A stretch of 64,000 nucleotides of DNA from CAVZTX01 sp963778375 (GCA_963778375.1 CAVZTX010000028.1:252674-316673); one strand, 5' to 3'. Shown: positions 16,694-25,703, numbered from the stretch's first letter. The notes: generated by a model not told the origin, from the letters alone. Numbers and translations: made by a program.

Positions 16694-18055
16694 TTACTTC
16701 TGTCCGCTTGCCATCCCAGCCCTCTCCGGCAATTGTGCCACAGCCTCAGCTCTTCGTTGCGCACGTCTAGCAGGAGCCTGAGCCTTGCGGGTCGTCGCAG
16801 TCGTGGCACGACCGACCAGGCGGATGAAGCCGTAGAGCATTATCCAGTTAATCACACCCAAAACCACCAGGAAGACCACGTTTGGCAGTCCAAGGCCATT
16901 CACGACGAGGTAAATCAGCGCACTGAGCACGATATTCCCCAAAGTGACAGGGATGAGGATCAACCAGGCAAATTGCATCAATTGATCTGCACGCAGGCGC
17001 GGCAACGTGCTACGCACCCAGATGAAGACGAAACAGAGCAGGTAGACCTTGGTGACAAAGTAAATCAATCCCAGGATGTTGCCGAGGAATTGCCATCCAA
17101 AGGCCATGCCTGGTGTGGTCAAGAAGGCAACGCCCGGACCGGACCAGCCTCCAAGGAACAGGAAGGTAGCAATAGCCGAGACGATGACCATGTTGCCATA
17201 TTCGCCGAGGAAGAACAAACCCCAGCGCATCCCGCTATATTCAGTGAGATAGCCAGCTACAAGTTCTGATTCCGCCTCTGGCAAATCAAAAGGAGCGCGG
17301 TTTGTCTCCGCTAGTCCGCAGATGTAGTAGATGAGGAGCATTAATGGCTGTACCAGGAAGAACCAGGACCACGGCGTAAAGCCTCTAAAGATGAAATCCA
17401 GGACGCCATTGCCGGTATTATGCCAGCTATTTTGAAAGGTCTGGATATCCCGAATAGAGATGGTTCCAATGCCTGAATTGCCACCGGCCAGTATGCTCGT
17501 CAGCATCACAACGCCAACGAGAGCCAGCACGAGCGGCAGTTCGTAGGAGATCATCTGGGCAGCAGAACGCAATCCGCCAATCAGCGAGTACTTGTTGTTG
17601 GAGCTATAACCCGCCATCAAGACGCCGACCACGTCAATCGAACTTACTGCGACATAGTACACAATGCCGGTAGCAAGTGCTGTCCCTGGCAGACCTATAT
17701 AAGGAGAGAAGGGCAACACTGCGAAGGCGCCGATGACAGGCGTGAGAAAAACCGAGGGTGCTACCAAGAATAGAGACTTATCAGTCTGACTCGCATGAAT
17801 GTCTTCCTTCATGAGTAGCTTACCGACATCAGCAACCGTCTGCAAGAGGCCCCACGGACCGGTGTGAATTGGCCCCAGGCGGTCTTGCATCCAGGCCATA
17901 ATCTTGCGCTCGGCCAGCACCATGATTACAGCGCTCGTCAGGACAAAGCCAAAGAAGGAGAGAAATGCTATCAGGAACTGCAAGAATTGCAGCGAGAAGA
18001 TCCCATGAATGAGCTGGTTTATTACATTGTCACCCAACACAATCGTACTATGCAT
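16694..18055 (-). CDS. nuoH: NADH-quinone oxidoreductase subunit H
   Basis: 453 residues with about eight membrane helices; the quinone-site subunit joining the hydrophilic arm of complex I to the proton pumps. Conserved blocks include LAERKIMAWMQDRLGP, GLLQTVADVGKLLMKED, LAETNRAPFDLPEAESELVA and RSTLPRLRADQLM. It is longer than typical NuoH (about 330) owing to a cytosolic basic tail of roughly 60 residues rich in Ala and Arg (TTRKAQAPARRAQRRAEAV). The start at 18055 has GGAG 8 bases upstream, better than an ATG 30 bases earlier. It is the last gene of the nuo group here; subunits I to N are not adjacent. Confidence 0.93.
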   Translation of the reverse strand: MHSTIVLGDNVINQLIHGIFSLQFLQFLIAFLSFFGFVLTSAVIMVLAERKIMAWMQDRLGPIHTGPWGLLQTVADVGKLLMKEDIHASQTDKSLFLVAPSVFLTPVIGAFAVLPFSPYIGLPGTALATGIVYYVAVSSIDVVGVLMAGYSSNNKYSLIGGLRSAAQMISYELPLVLALVGVVMLTSILAGGNSGIGTISIRDIQTFQNSWHNTGNGVLDFIFRGFTPWSWFFLVQPLMLLIYYICGLAETNRAPFDLPEAESELVAGYLTEYSGMRWGLFFLGEYGNMVIVSAIATFLFLGGWSGPGVAFLTTPGMAFGWQFLGNILGLIYFVTKVYLLCFVFIWVRSTLPRLRADQLMQFAWLILIPVTLGNIVLSALIYLVVNGLGLPNVVFLVVLGVINWIMLYGFIRLVGRATTATTRKAQAPARRAQRRAEAVAQLPERAGMASGQK

Positions 18056-18084
18056 AGGACAACTCCATTTGTAGGAATTTGTCA

Positions 18085-18125
18085 TCCTGTAGGGGCTGTG
18101 CCTTGTGCCTGCCCTGGCGAAGGAC
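18085..18125. repeat. Dispersed hairpin repeat, family A, between nuoD and nuoH
   Basis: CCTGTAGGGGCTGTGCC, then TTGTGCCTGCCCTGGCGAAGGA. It shares the AAGGA end with the tandem copies at 19766-19987. Its place in the 97-bp gap between two operon genes means it lies in the transcript and could form a processing or attenuation hairpin. Confidence 0.75.
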
Positions 18126-18151
18126 CTGCACCGTCCAGGATAACAGCCTTT

Positions 18152-19309
18152 TTACCGGTCAACTTCGCCAAGAACCAGGTCCAGGCTACCTATAATTGCC
18201 ACAGCATCGCTCATTTTATGGCCGCGCAGCAATTCGGGCAGAATTTGCAGATTGACAAAGGATGGCCCTCGAATCTTGGCACGCCACGGATATTCGCTGC
18301 CATCGCTAATAAAGTAGATACCCTCTTCGCCCTTACTACTTTCAATGGCAAAGTAGGTTTCGCCGCGTGGTGGACGCAGCGCAATCGGCGTCCGGGTAGA
18401 AATCGCTCCACCTGGCATCTGATCCAGAGCGACGCGGCAGAGACGAATACTTTCATAGATTTCCTGGACACGCACTTTATAGCGAGCGTAGCAATCACCT
18501 TCCTGGCGTACCTGTGGACGTACCGCCACCTCACGATAAGCCATGTATGGACGATTGACGCGCAGGTCCCAGTTGACGCCACTTGCCCTCAGCATAGGCC
18601 CGGTCAGCCCATAAGCAATGGCCTGCTGAGGATCGATATATCCCACACCCTGAGTGCGAGCCTCGAAGATTTCGTTGCCTGTGACCAACGTCTCAAATTC
18701 GGCCATGTGCCCATCGAACTCGTTGAAATAGGCTTCGCACTCCTTGAGCCAACCCTTAGGAAAGTCATGCAATACGCCACCTACACGTATATAGTTCACG
18801 TTAAAGCGGCTACCACCCAGGGCTTCAAACAGTGAAAGGATGCCTTCGCGGTCACGGAAACACCACAGAACCGGCGTAAACGCGCCCAGGTCAAGCAGAT
18901 AGGTGCCAACAGCGACCAGGTGGCTTGCAATACGCTGCATTTCTCCTGTTAACAGGCGAATATACTGTGCGCGTCTCGGAGGTTCAATACCCATCTCCTG
19001 CTCTACCGCTCCTGCATACGCAATCTCGTTGAGCATCGGAGAGAGATAGTCCGCGTTATCCATATAACGGATACCGCCCATGACCGGTCGATTCTCCAGA
19101 ATTTTCTCGATACCTCGATGCAAGTAACCGATGACTGGAGTGCAATTTGTTATGGTCTCCCCTTCCAGCGTCAGCACCAATCGCAGCACACCGTGAGTGC
19201 TGGGATGCTGGGGGCCCATATTTAAAAGCATTTCCTGAGATTGAATCTCCTCAGGCCCATCTGTAAGTATGGGATTTGCGCTCGTACTCGTACTTTGATT
19301 TGTAACCAT
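18152..19309 (-). CDS. nuoD: NADH-quinone oxidoreductase subunit D
   Basis: 385 residues, the 49-kDa subunit of the complex I hydrophilic arm, lining the quinone pocket. NMGPQHPSTHGVLRLVLTLE, GYLHRGIEKILENRP, ASHLVAVGTYLLDLGAF, GGSRFNVNYIRVGG and the C-terminal GSLDLVLGEVDR are diagnostic. A 25-residue Ser/Thr/Asn-rich leader precedes the conserved domain. AGAGGAAAC precedes the ATG at 19309. It is downstream of nuoC and a small membrane protein gene. It appears complete and unbroken. Confidence 0.95.
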   Translation of the reverse strand: MVTNQSTSTSANPILTDGPEEIQSQEMLLNMGPQHPSTHGVLRLVLTLEGETITNCTPVIGYLHRGIEKILENRPVMGGIRYMDNADYLSPMLNEIAYAGAVEQEMGIEPPRRAQYIRLLTGEMQRIASHLVAVGTYLLDLGAFTPVLWCFRDREGILSLFEALGGSRFNVNYIRVGGVLHDFPKGWLKECEAYFNEFDGHMAEFETLVTGNEIFEARTQGVGYIDPQQAIAYGLTGPMLRASGVNWDLRVNRPYMAYREVAVRPQVRQEGDCYARYKVRVQEIYESIRLCRVALDQMPGGAISTRTPIALRPPRGETYFAIESSKGEEGIYFISDGSEYPWRAKIRGPSFVNLQILPELLRGHKMSDAVAIIGSLDLVLGEVDR

Positions 19310-19355
19310 AAGTTTCCTCTAACAGTGAGTAGCTTAAGCCTTTATACTCTATACG

Positions 19356-19718
19356 CTATGATGCCTGTGACCTTTGTTGCATCATCTTACGCACACGCAC
19401 CCCAAGGCTGAATGACCAGAGCAAAGCCATCAGCACCGCCATCACACTATAGATGCTACGATTAGGGTCAGTCGATAAAAAAAGAAAGGTGAATGCCATG
19501 CCCCAACAGCCCAATGCGACCATAGTCGGGAATATCAGGCTTTGAGGCCCACGCACTACTGGTGATTGCACCGTGCGATTTACGCGTGCCGCACCTGCTA
19601 GCGCCGCATCACTATGACCGTTCTGTGACACCGCAACGCGCTGGCCAGTACTCATTACACGCGCCTGCGTGGCTCCTTCTCTTCCTATAACTTTCTTACG
19701 TTTTCTCGCCTTTGGCAT
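19356..19718 (-). CDS. Small basic membrane protein in the nuo operon
   Basis: 120 residues, family not recognised. The N-terminal half is basic and polar (MPKARKRKKVIGREGATQAR); the C-terminal half has two membrane helices, SLIFPTMVALGCWGMAFTFLFL and SIYSVMAVLMALLWSFSLGV, ending with RVRKMMQQR. AGAAAGTGGA precedes the ATG. It is co-directional with nuoC and nuoD, 46 bp before nuoD, so it is cotranscribed with them and might be an accessory or lineage-specific complex I protein; that is inferred from position only. Confidence 0.6.
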   Translation of the reverse strand: MPKARKRKKVIGREGATQARVMSTGQRVAVSQNGHSDAALAGAARVNRTVQSPVVRGPQSLIFPTMVALGCWGMAFTFLFLSTDPNRSIYSVMAVLMALLWSFSLGVRVRKMMQQRSQAS

Positions 19719-19765
19719 TCCACTTTCTCACCTTCAATCACCAAATATGTCATCCTTCATGATCT

Positions 19766-19987
19766 GTCCTCCTGTAGGGGCAGTGCCTTGTGCCTGCCCT
19801 CGCGAAGGATCGCGTTGTCCTCCTGTAGGGGCAGTTCTTCCGCTATATTCAAGTCGCCAGCAAGACTGCTTGCTCACGAAGGATCGCGTTGTCCTCCTGT
19901 AGGGGCAGTGCCTTGTGCCTGCCCTCACGAAGGATCGCGTTGTCCTCCTGTAGGGGCAGTGCCTTGTGCCTGCCCTCACGAAGGATC
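19766..19987. repeat. Tandem 51-bp repeat, family A, between nuoC and the next gene
   Basis: Four units start at 19766, 19817, 19891 and 19942 with a 51-base period. Each has GTCCTCCTGTAGGGGCAGT, CCTTGTGCCTGCCCT and CACGAAGGATCGCGTT. The second unit is longer (74 bases), its middle replaced by unrelated sequence. GGGCAG/CTGCCC in each unit can pair. Short open frames across the array are repeat-derived and not called as genes. Confidence 0.9.
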
Positions 19988-20012
19988 TTTCGCTGAGCGA
20001 AGTACGCATCCT

Positions 20013-20756
20013 TCAAGATCCAGGCGCTGATTTACCCGGTGCCGATTCCCCTGGCTCAGTCACGTTTTCCTGATTCGCTTCCTCCTGATGTCCCTGAAAA
20101 GCGTGACCAAAGGTCGGAGTACCTGGATGCAGCCGTTCCTCCATGCCTTGCCCGAACCTCTTTTGCACCACGTGCTCCACACCCTTCTGCTGGAATTTTC
20201 CGTCGACGGCCATATTGGGATCGACCTGGGTTGTCGCACGGTTCTTGACCGTAAATGGCACCTGATGAAAGCCCTTAAGTAGTGGATAGCCCTCGAAGTC
20301 ATCATCCAGGAGAATACGCCGCAGATCGGGATGTCCGCTGAACCGAATACCAAACAGGTCGTAAGTTTCACGCTCTAGCCAGTTCGCTGCAGGCCAGACA
20401 GAGACAAGACTATCCACCTCTGGTTTTTCGTGGTCAAGACGCACCTTGATTTGTATCAACGCGTTGCGCGTCGTTGAACGCATGTGGTACACAGTTTCAA
20501 TATGATCCAGCATATCGACGCCAGAGACGGAGCTTAACATATCAAAGCCCAGTTGATCGCGCAAAAAACGGCAGACGGCCACCAGATTCGTACGATCAAT
20601 ATCCAGGCTGAGAAAATCCCCCTTTATCGTCTGGGGAGCCACTTCCTGACCGGTTATTTGAGCAATCGGTGCCAACTCGCGAGTAAGCGCGGCATTCTGA
20701 TCGCGATAACCCTTAGTTGCTGTTGGAAGGGTTTTTGCGCGCGGCACTAAATCCAT
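20013..20756 (-). CDS. nuoC: NADH-quinone oxidoreductase subunit C
   Basis: 247 residues, the 30-kDa subunit of the complex I hydrophilic arm. FDMLSSVSGVDMLDHIETVY, KPEVDSLVSVWPAANWLERE and the signature TYDLFGIRFSGHPDLRRILL, DDDFEGYPLLKGF are all present. The last 45 residues (Gly, Glu and Pro rich, ending GESAPGKSAPGS) are an unconserved extension, next to the tandem repeat. Its start overlaps the end of nuoA by 10 bases, indicating coupled translation; the nuoB gene that normally lies between them is not here. Confidence 0.94.
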   Translation of the reverse strand: MDLVPRAKTLPTATKGYRDQNAALTRELAPIAQITGQEVAPQTIKGDFLSLDIDRTNLVAVCRFLRDQLGFDMLSSVSGVDMLDHIETVYHMRSTTRNALIQIKVRLDHEKPEVDSLVSVWPAANWLERETYDLFGIRFSGHPDLRRILLDDDFEGYPLLKGFHQVPFTVKNRATTQVDPNMAVDGKFQQKGVEHVVQKRFGQGMEERLHPGTPTFGHAFQGHQEEANQENVTEPGESAPGKSAPGS

Positions 20757-21115
20757 CGAACAACTCCCTTGCGCCAGGCATACATCAGACCAAGCGCGAG
20801 CACAATAATAAAGAAGAGAATTTCAAAAAATCCAAATAGGCTCAACTGTTTGAAGATAATTGCCCAGGCAATGATGAAAACAATATCTACATCAAAGGCA
20901 ACAAAGAGCAGGGCGAAGACATAGAAGCCAAGTGGATACTGTACCCTCGCCGTACCGATGGGAGTTTCCCCCGACTCATAGGTCTGAAGCTTCTCTTTGG
21001 TTGGATCATGCGGCGCGAGCAAATTTGCAACGGTCATCGTAACGATGACAAATATAAATCCCGCCGCCAACAGGATGCCAGCGTATAAATAAGCAACGTT
21101 GATAGGTGTTGACAC
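20747..21115 (-). CDS. nuoA: NADH-quinone oxidoreductase subunit A
   Basis: 122 residues with three membrane helices and the conserved YESGETPIGTARVQYPLGFY, FALLFVAFDVDIVFIIAWA. NuoA is a small membrane subunit at the junction of the two arms of complex I. The GTG at 21115 is chosen since GGAGG lies 7 bases upstream; an ATG 27 bases earlier has no such site. It is the first gene of the nuo group in this window and directly overlaps nuoC. Confidence 0.92.
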   Translation of the reverse strand: MSTPINVAYLYAGILLAAGFIFVIVTMTVANLLAPHDPTKEKLQTYESGETPIGTARVQYPLGFYVFALLFVAFDVDIVFIIAWAIIFKQLSLFGFFEILFFIIVLALGLMYAWRKGVVRWI

Positions 21116-21458
21116 GCATTCCCTCCACGTAGTATCTGGCATTCACAAGGACCGCCTCTACATAAATGTAGCTGCGTGAAGTCTCCCAGACTCCCTTACC
21201 CTTGCTACCGAAATCAAGGCTAGAAGATGCTACTTGGATTATAGCACAGGGAAGAAGGTGTTTCCACGACAAATTAGAGGCTGACTGCCACCTGCATAGG
21301 AGATGGAGTAGGGCAACCGTTACTGAGTTCACCGCCAGATCTTCTTGCACAAACTCTCCTTATGGAATTACTATATCATCAGTGAAGGACACCATTGTTC
21401 CAGGGAGACAGCAAGATTATTGAAGTCTCAGCATCTGTGAAGACACAAGGAGAACATC
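21116..21458. other. Intergenic region between divergent nuoA and acyl-CoA dehydrogenase genes
   Basis: Should hold the nuo promoter and that of the acyl-CoA dehydrogenase gene. No inverted repeat of note or RNA gene is seen. An ATTACTATATCAT segment near 21366-21379 could be a weak -10 region for the rightward unit. Confidence 0.35.
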
Positions 21459-22646
21459 ATGGGAACCGAAATCAAACAATCCCTTGAAACAGATTTTTAT
21501 TTAATGGACGAACTTTTAACCGAAGAGGAGCGCCGCATTCGCGATAAAGTGCGCCAATTTTGCGATAACGAAGTCATACCAATCATCAATGACTACTGGG
21601 AACGAGCCGAATTCCCCTTTGAACTCATTCCCAAGATGGCAAAGTTACAGATCGCAGGCGGCAGTATCCAGGGATATGGCTGTCCTGGCATGAGCCATGT
21701 AGCCGCTGGAATAATGGCACTGGAATTGGCGCGGGGTGATGCTAGCATCTGCACATTCTTCGGCGTCCACTCTGGACTCGCAATGTCTTCAATCGCTATG
21801 CTTGGCTCAGAAGAACAGAAGCAGCACTGGCTGCCACCGATGGCGCGACTAGAGAAAATCGGTGCCTTTGCTCTAACAGAACCGAATCACGGCTCAGATG
21901 CGGTAGCCCTGGAGACACGCGCTCGCCGCGTAGGCAACGAATACATCATTGACGGTGCGAAACGCTGGATTGGTAACGCATCCTTCGCCGATGTAACGAT
22001 TATCTGGGCGCGTGACGACGATGGCAATGTCGGCGGCTTCCTCGTCGAGAAGGGCACTCCTGGCTTCGAGGCAAAGGTCATGACGGGGAAAGTCGCCAAG
22101 CGTGCAGTCTGGCAAACAGACATCACGCTCACTCATGTACATGTACCCGTTGACAGCCGCCTCGCACGCTCCCACAGTTTCAAGGATACAGCCAAGGTCC
22201 TTACCGCGACACGTTCCGGCGTGGCATGGGAAGCAGTCGGTCATGCCGAAGCAGCATACGAGATCGCCCTCAGCTATGCAAAGGAACGTATACAGTTTGG
22301 CAAGTCGCTCACCAGCTTCCAGATCATCCAGCACAAACTGGCTACCATGCTCGCAAATGTGACAAGCATGCAACTGCTTTGCCTGCGACTCGGCCAACTC
22401 CAGGGCGAGGGCAAGATGACCGCCGCTATGGCCTCACTTGCCAAGATGAACAACGCCCGGCTAGCTCGTGAGGTTGTCGCCGACGCACGCGAGATGCTCG
22501 GCGGCAACGGTATCCTGCTTGAGTATCACATCGCCCGCCATCACGCCGATATCGAAGCCGTATTCACCTACGAAGGCACCGACACCATCCAATCCCTGAT
22601 CGTAGGCAGAGATATCACTGGAAAACAAGCCTTCTCGCCCCACTAA
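21459..22646 (+). CDS. Acyl-CoA dehydrogenase, glutaryl-CoA dehydrogenase-like group
   Basis: 395 residues. FAD enzymes of this family form the alpha-beta double bond of acyl-CoA. ALTEPNHGSDAVALETRARR and GAKRWIGNASFADV form the FAD-binding middle domain; the C-terminal helical domain has SFQIIQHKLATMLANV and YHIARHHADIEAVFTYEGTD, where Glu371 of TYEGTDTIQ is the predicted base. The RGDASICTFFGVHSGL stretch resembles glutaryl-CoA dehydrogenases and plant short-chain acyl-CoA oxidases, so the substrate could be short-chain. AGGAGA lies 7 bases before the ATG. The electron acceptor would be ETF, not encoded nearby. It may serve the lipid cluster downstream. Confidence 0.88.
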   Translation: MGTEIKQSLETDFYLMDELLTEEERRIRDKVRQFCDNEVIPIINDYWERAEFPFELIPKMAKLQIAGGSIQGYGCPGMSHVAAGIMALELARGDASICTFFGVHSGLAMSSIAMLGSEEQKQHWLPPMARLEKIGAFALTEPNHGSDAVALETRARRVGNEYIIDGAKRWIGNASFADVTIIWARDDDGNVGGFLVEKGTPGFEAKVMTGKVAKRAVWQTDITLTHVHVPVDSRLARSHSFKDTAKVLTATRSGVAWEAVGHAEAAYEIALSYAKERIQFGKSLTSFQIIQHKLATMLANVTSMQLLCLRLGQLQGEGKMTAAMASLAKMNNARLAREVVADAREMLGGNGILLEYHIARHHADIEAVFTYEGTDTIQSLIVGRDITGKQAFSPH

Positions 22647-22650
22647 GTAG

Positions 22651-22689
22651 GAGCCGATTTATCGGCGTTGGGCGCCGATAAATCGGCTC
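22651..22689. repeat. Perfect 17-bp inverted repeat, family B palindrome, probable transcript end
   Basis: GAGCCGATTTATCGGCG (22651-22667) and its exact complement (22673-22689) with a 5-base loop; each arm holds the palindrome GCCGAT-NN-ATCGGC, so alternative foldings exist. It lies 5 bases after the acyl-CoA dehydrogenase stop and lacks a T-run. The same palindrome appears at 3549-3562 and, with one change, at 12255-12268. Confidence 0.8.
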
Positions 22690-22757
22690 TGGGATAAACT
22701 CGCATGTCCAGATGTATTTATTCATGTGCATATTCACCCAGCGAGAGGAACCACATC

Positions 22758-23744
22758 ATGAAAGCAGTGCTATGTAAAGCATACGGTCCGCCAGAAAGCC
22801 TCGTGATTGAAGAACTTGAATCGCCTAAAGCAGGCAAGGGTCAGGTCGTCATCAGCGTCAAGGCCTGCGGAGTGAACTTTCCAGACACGTTAATTATTCA
22901 GGGCAAATATCAGTTTAAACCACCCCTGCCCTTTTCCCCTGGCAGCGAGATCGCCGGTATCGTCAAAGAATTGGGCGAAGGTGTAGAGCACGTCAAGGTT
23001 GGCGACCGGGTTGTAGTATTCACCGGCTCGGGTGGCTTCGCCGAAGAGATCGTTGTAGACGCGGCCCAGCTTATCCCGATGCCCCAGGGCATGAACTTCA
23101 CCACCGCCTCCGCCTTTATCCTGACCTATGGAACCTCGCACTATGCGCTGAAGGACCGGGCACAACTTAAAGCAGGCGAAACACTCCTTGTCCTCGGTGC
23201 AGCAGGTGGCGTAGGCCTTGCCACCATTCAAATTGGTAAGGTCATGGGCGCACGCGTGATTGCCGCCGCATCAACAGACGAAAAGCTTGCCGTCTGCAAG
23301 CAGCAAGGAGCAGACGAAGTCATCAACTACACGACAGAAGACCTCAAAGAACGTATAAAAGAGCTTACAGGAGGGAACGGCGTTGACGTAGTCTTTGATC
23401 CTGTGGGAGGCGACTACTCAGAAGCCGCATTACGTGGCATAGCATGGACCGGACGATTCCTCGTCATCGGTTTCACGGCTGGCAATATCCCCCGCATCCC
23501 ACTCAATCTCCCGCTTCTCAAGGGCTGCTCCATCGTCGGCGTATTTTGGGGCTCGTTCACCGCCCGCGACCCCAGACGCAATCAGGAGCACCTTCAAGAA
23601 CTTCTCTCCTGGTTCGCATCAGGTAAGATTCAGCCCGTTGTCTCCGCGACCTACCCCCTTGAGCATGCTGCGGATGCCCTTAATGATATGATGAACCGGA
23701 AAGTGACGGGCAAGGTGGTTTTGTTAATAGGTGCAGGGGAATAA
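22758..23744 (+). CDS. NADPH:quinone oxidoreductase (zinc-free MDR family)
   Basis: 328 residues. The N-terminal GroES-like domain has MKAVLCKAYGPPESLVIEEL, VKACGVNFPDTLIIQGKYQ and FSPGSEIAGIV; the Rossmann domain has VLGAAGGVGLATIQIGKVMG near residues 145-164. The zinc ligands of alcohol dehydrogenases are missing, as in quinone oxidoreductases that use NADPH to reduce quinones or enoyl groups. The ATG at 22758 is chosen, with GAGAGGAA 8 bases upstream; an upstream frame from 22704 is Cys- and Ser-rich and unconserved. It is in the same direction as the acyl-CoA dehydrogenase and the lipid cluster. Confidence 0.88.
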   Translation: MKAVLCKAYGPPESLVIEELESPKAGKGQVVISVKACGVNFPDTLIIQGKYQFKPPLPFSPGSEIAGIVKELGEGVEHVKVGDRVVVFTGSGGFAEEIVVDAAQLIPMPQGMNFTTASAFILTYGTSHYALKDRAQLKAGETLLVLGAAGGVGLATIQIGKVMGARVIAAASTDEKLAVCKQQGADEVINYTTEDLKERIKELTGGNGVDVVFDPVGGDYSEAALRGIAWTGRFLVIGFTAGNIPRIPLNLPLLKGCSIVGVFWGSFTARDPRRNQEHLQELLSWFASGKIQPVVSATYPLEHAADALNDMMNRKVTGKVVLLIGAGE

Positions 23745-24011
23745 AGATCAGGCAGGATTGACGCAAACTTCATTTTATGCCATACTTGCCGTAAAGTTTT
23801 TGTGGCATTGTCTTTATTATGCTGCTTAAAGGCTATTGCCAGCAAATAAACTCCACTAAAATAGAGCTGGGGGACTACGAAATGGGAGCAAGGATACTCC
23901 ATTAAATGACTGTTATTATTTCCTCGAACGCTACATTCCAAAAATCAAATCCATACATTTTAAATATATCTGGAAGATTGGATGCGGCTCAATCACCCCA
24001 AGGAGTGCTGA

Positions 24012-25703
24012 ATGACCTGGAAGACGCTCACTGAACTGTTAGCTCATAATGCCGAAGTCTACCCCAATCTACTTTTTGTGCGCTTTCTCAAACGGGGCGA
24101 GGTTGTAGATACCTGCACCTATGGACAACTCTGGGAACGAGCAAGCCACTGGGCAACGCTTCTTAAAGAGCGAGGCGTTTTGCCGGGCGACGCAGTCGCT
24201 TTAGCGCTGCCGAACTGTGATGATTTTGTCTATGCTTATTTCGGCACCCTACTCGTGCGAGGAGTTCCTGCATCTCTCGCACCCTTTCGCCGCATCAAAG
24301 TGAATGACCATTACCTGGCAACCGTCGCTCAGCGGTTGCAATTTATTTCTGCCAAAGTATTGATCGTACCTGAAGGACAGGCAGATATTGCCAGCCTCCC
24401 CCCACTGTCCTCTCTCGAACTACTTACCGTACTAACAAGACAGAATGTAGAACCAACTTCCAGACTCACCATGCCTCAAAACACCGCAGATGACTTCGGA
24501 TTGTTCCAGTTCACATCGGGCACATCTGGCAATGCCAAAGTGGTGCAGCTTACCCACGCGGCCCTGTTGGCACAGATGCGCAATATTTCTCACGCGCTGG
24601 CAGTAGACCATAATAGAGATTCCGGCTTATCCTGGCTGCCGCTCTTCCATGATATGGGCTTATTCGGCTATGTACTCACTCCTATGTATCGCGCTATTCA
24701 TAGCACCCTACTCCAGACCGAGGACTTCATGATGCGCCCAAGCTTGTGGATAAAGGGGCTATCGGACTTCCGCGCCACCATCACCGCCGGACCACCATCG
24801 GCCTATGCGCAATGTGCAAGGCATCTCAAGGACTTCGAAATCGAGCAATACGATCTAAGTAACCTACGCGCCGCGGTTGTGGGTGCGGAAGTAATTTCAC
24901 GTGAAAGCTTGCAACAATTCGCAACACGCTTGCAGCCCACCGGTTTTCGCGCCACCAGTTTCGTGCCTGCCTACGGCCTGGCCGAAAATGGTGTAGCTGT
25001 CACTATGATGCCACTGAACCAGGGGCCTGAATTCGACACGATCGACCTGGAAATCATGCAGACGCAAGGCATTGCTCACCCAGTAGAGCACTCTAATGGA
25101 CACATGAGCAATGGCAACACGCGTGCGATTGCCTCAGCAGGAATACCCCTACCACAATCGGAGGTAGCCATTGTCAACCCGTCCGGTGAACGATTAGGGG
25201 AGCGTCAGGTAGGTGAAATCCTGGTGCGCAGCCCTAGCCTGATGCGTGGCTATTATGGGCAGCCCGAGATTTCCCAGCAGGCGTTGCGTGACGGATGGTT
25301 ATGGACAGGCGACCTGGGCTACATCGCCAATCATAAGCTACACATCACCGGTCGCAAGAAAGAGGTACTCATCGTCGGTGGATCCAACTACTATCCAGAT
25401 GACCTCGAACTAGTGGCCGAGGCTGTGGAAGGCAGGCGTCAGGGCAACGCAGTAGCCATTGCTTGTGAGGACCCGATACGGGCAACAGAAGCGGTGGTTA
25501 TGCTGGTCGAGACGAGCCTTACCGGGCAGGCAGAGCGCGATGCATTGCGTCTGCGCATCCGCCAGGCTTTGATCTCAGCAGGTTACCCGGTCAGCGAGAT
25601 TGTCCTGCTGCGACCGAAAACGATCCAGACCACCCTCAATGGCAAACTCAAGCGGATTGATATGAAAGCTCGCTACCTAAAGGGAGAATTCTTAGATGAC
25701 TAA
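24012..25703 (+). CDS. Fatty-acyl-AMP ligase / acyl-ACP synthetase-like enzyme
   Basis: 563 residues, ANL superfamily. The ATP loop is FQFTSGTSGNAKVVQLTH near residue 165, followed by LSWLPLFHDMGLFGY, VPAYGLAENGVAVTMMP and WTGDLGYIANHKLHITGRKK. The end IVGGSNYYPDDLELVAEAVE resembles FAALs (GGRNYYPDDIE type) more than CoA ligases. FAALs activate a fatty acid as acyl-AMP and pass it to an acyl carrier protein; an ACP gene ends this cluster, which supports that acceptor. AAGGAG precedes the ATG at 24012. The last 8 bases overlap the ThDP enzyme gene. Whether the product goes to ACP or CoA cannot be settled from sequence. Confidence 0.8.
   Translation: MTWKTLTELLAHNAEVYPNLLFVRFLKRGEVVDTCTYGQLWERASHWATLLKERGVLPGDAVALALPNCDDFVYAYFGTLLVRGVPASLAPFRRIKVNDHYLATVAQRLQFISAKVLIVPEGQADIASLPPLSSLELLTVLTRQNVEPTSRLTMPQNTADDFGLFQFTSGTSGNAKVVQLTHAALLAQMRNISHALAVDHNRDSGLSWLPLFHDMGLFGYVLTPMYRAIHSTLLQTEDFMMRPSLWIKGLSDFRATITAGPPSAYAQCARHLKDFEIEQYDLSNLRAAVVGAEVISRESLQQFATRLQPTGFRATSFVPAYGLAENGVAVTMMPLNQGPEFDTIDLEIMQTQGIAHPVEHSNGHMSNGNTRAIASAGIPLPQSEVAIVNPSGERLGERQVGEILVRSPSLMRGYYGQPEISQQALRDGWLWTGDLGYIANHKLHITGRKKEVLIVGGSNYYPDDLELVAEAVEGRRQGNAVAIACEDPIRATEAVVMLVETSLTGQAERDALRLRIRQALISAGYPVSEIVLLRPKTIQTTLNGKLKRIDMKARYLKGEFLDD

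Noticed and set aside
17864..18835. Plus-strand gene of 323 codons
   Set aside because: It runs antisense across nuoH and nuoD, both certain, and over a dispersed repeat.
19766..19987. CRISPR array
   Set aside because: The units are contiguous 51-bp copies without unique spacers, and single copies occur elsewhere; no cas genes are present.
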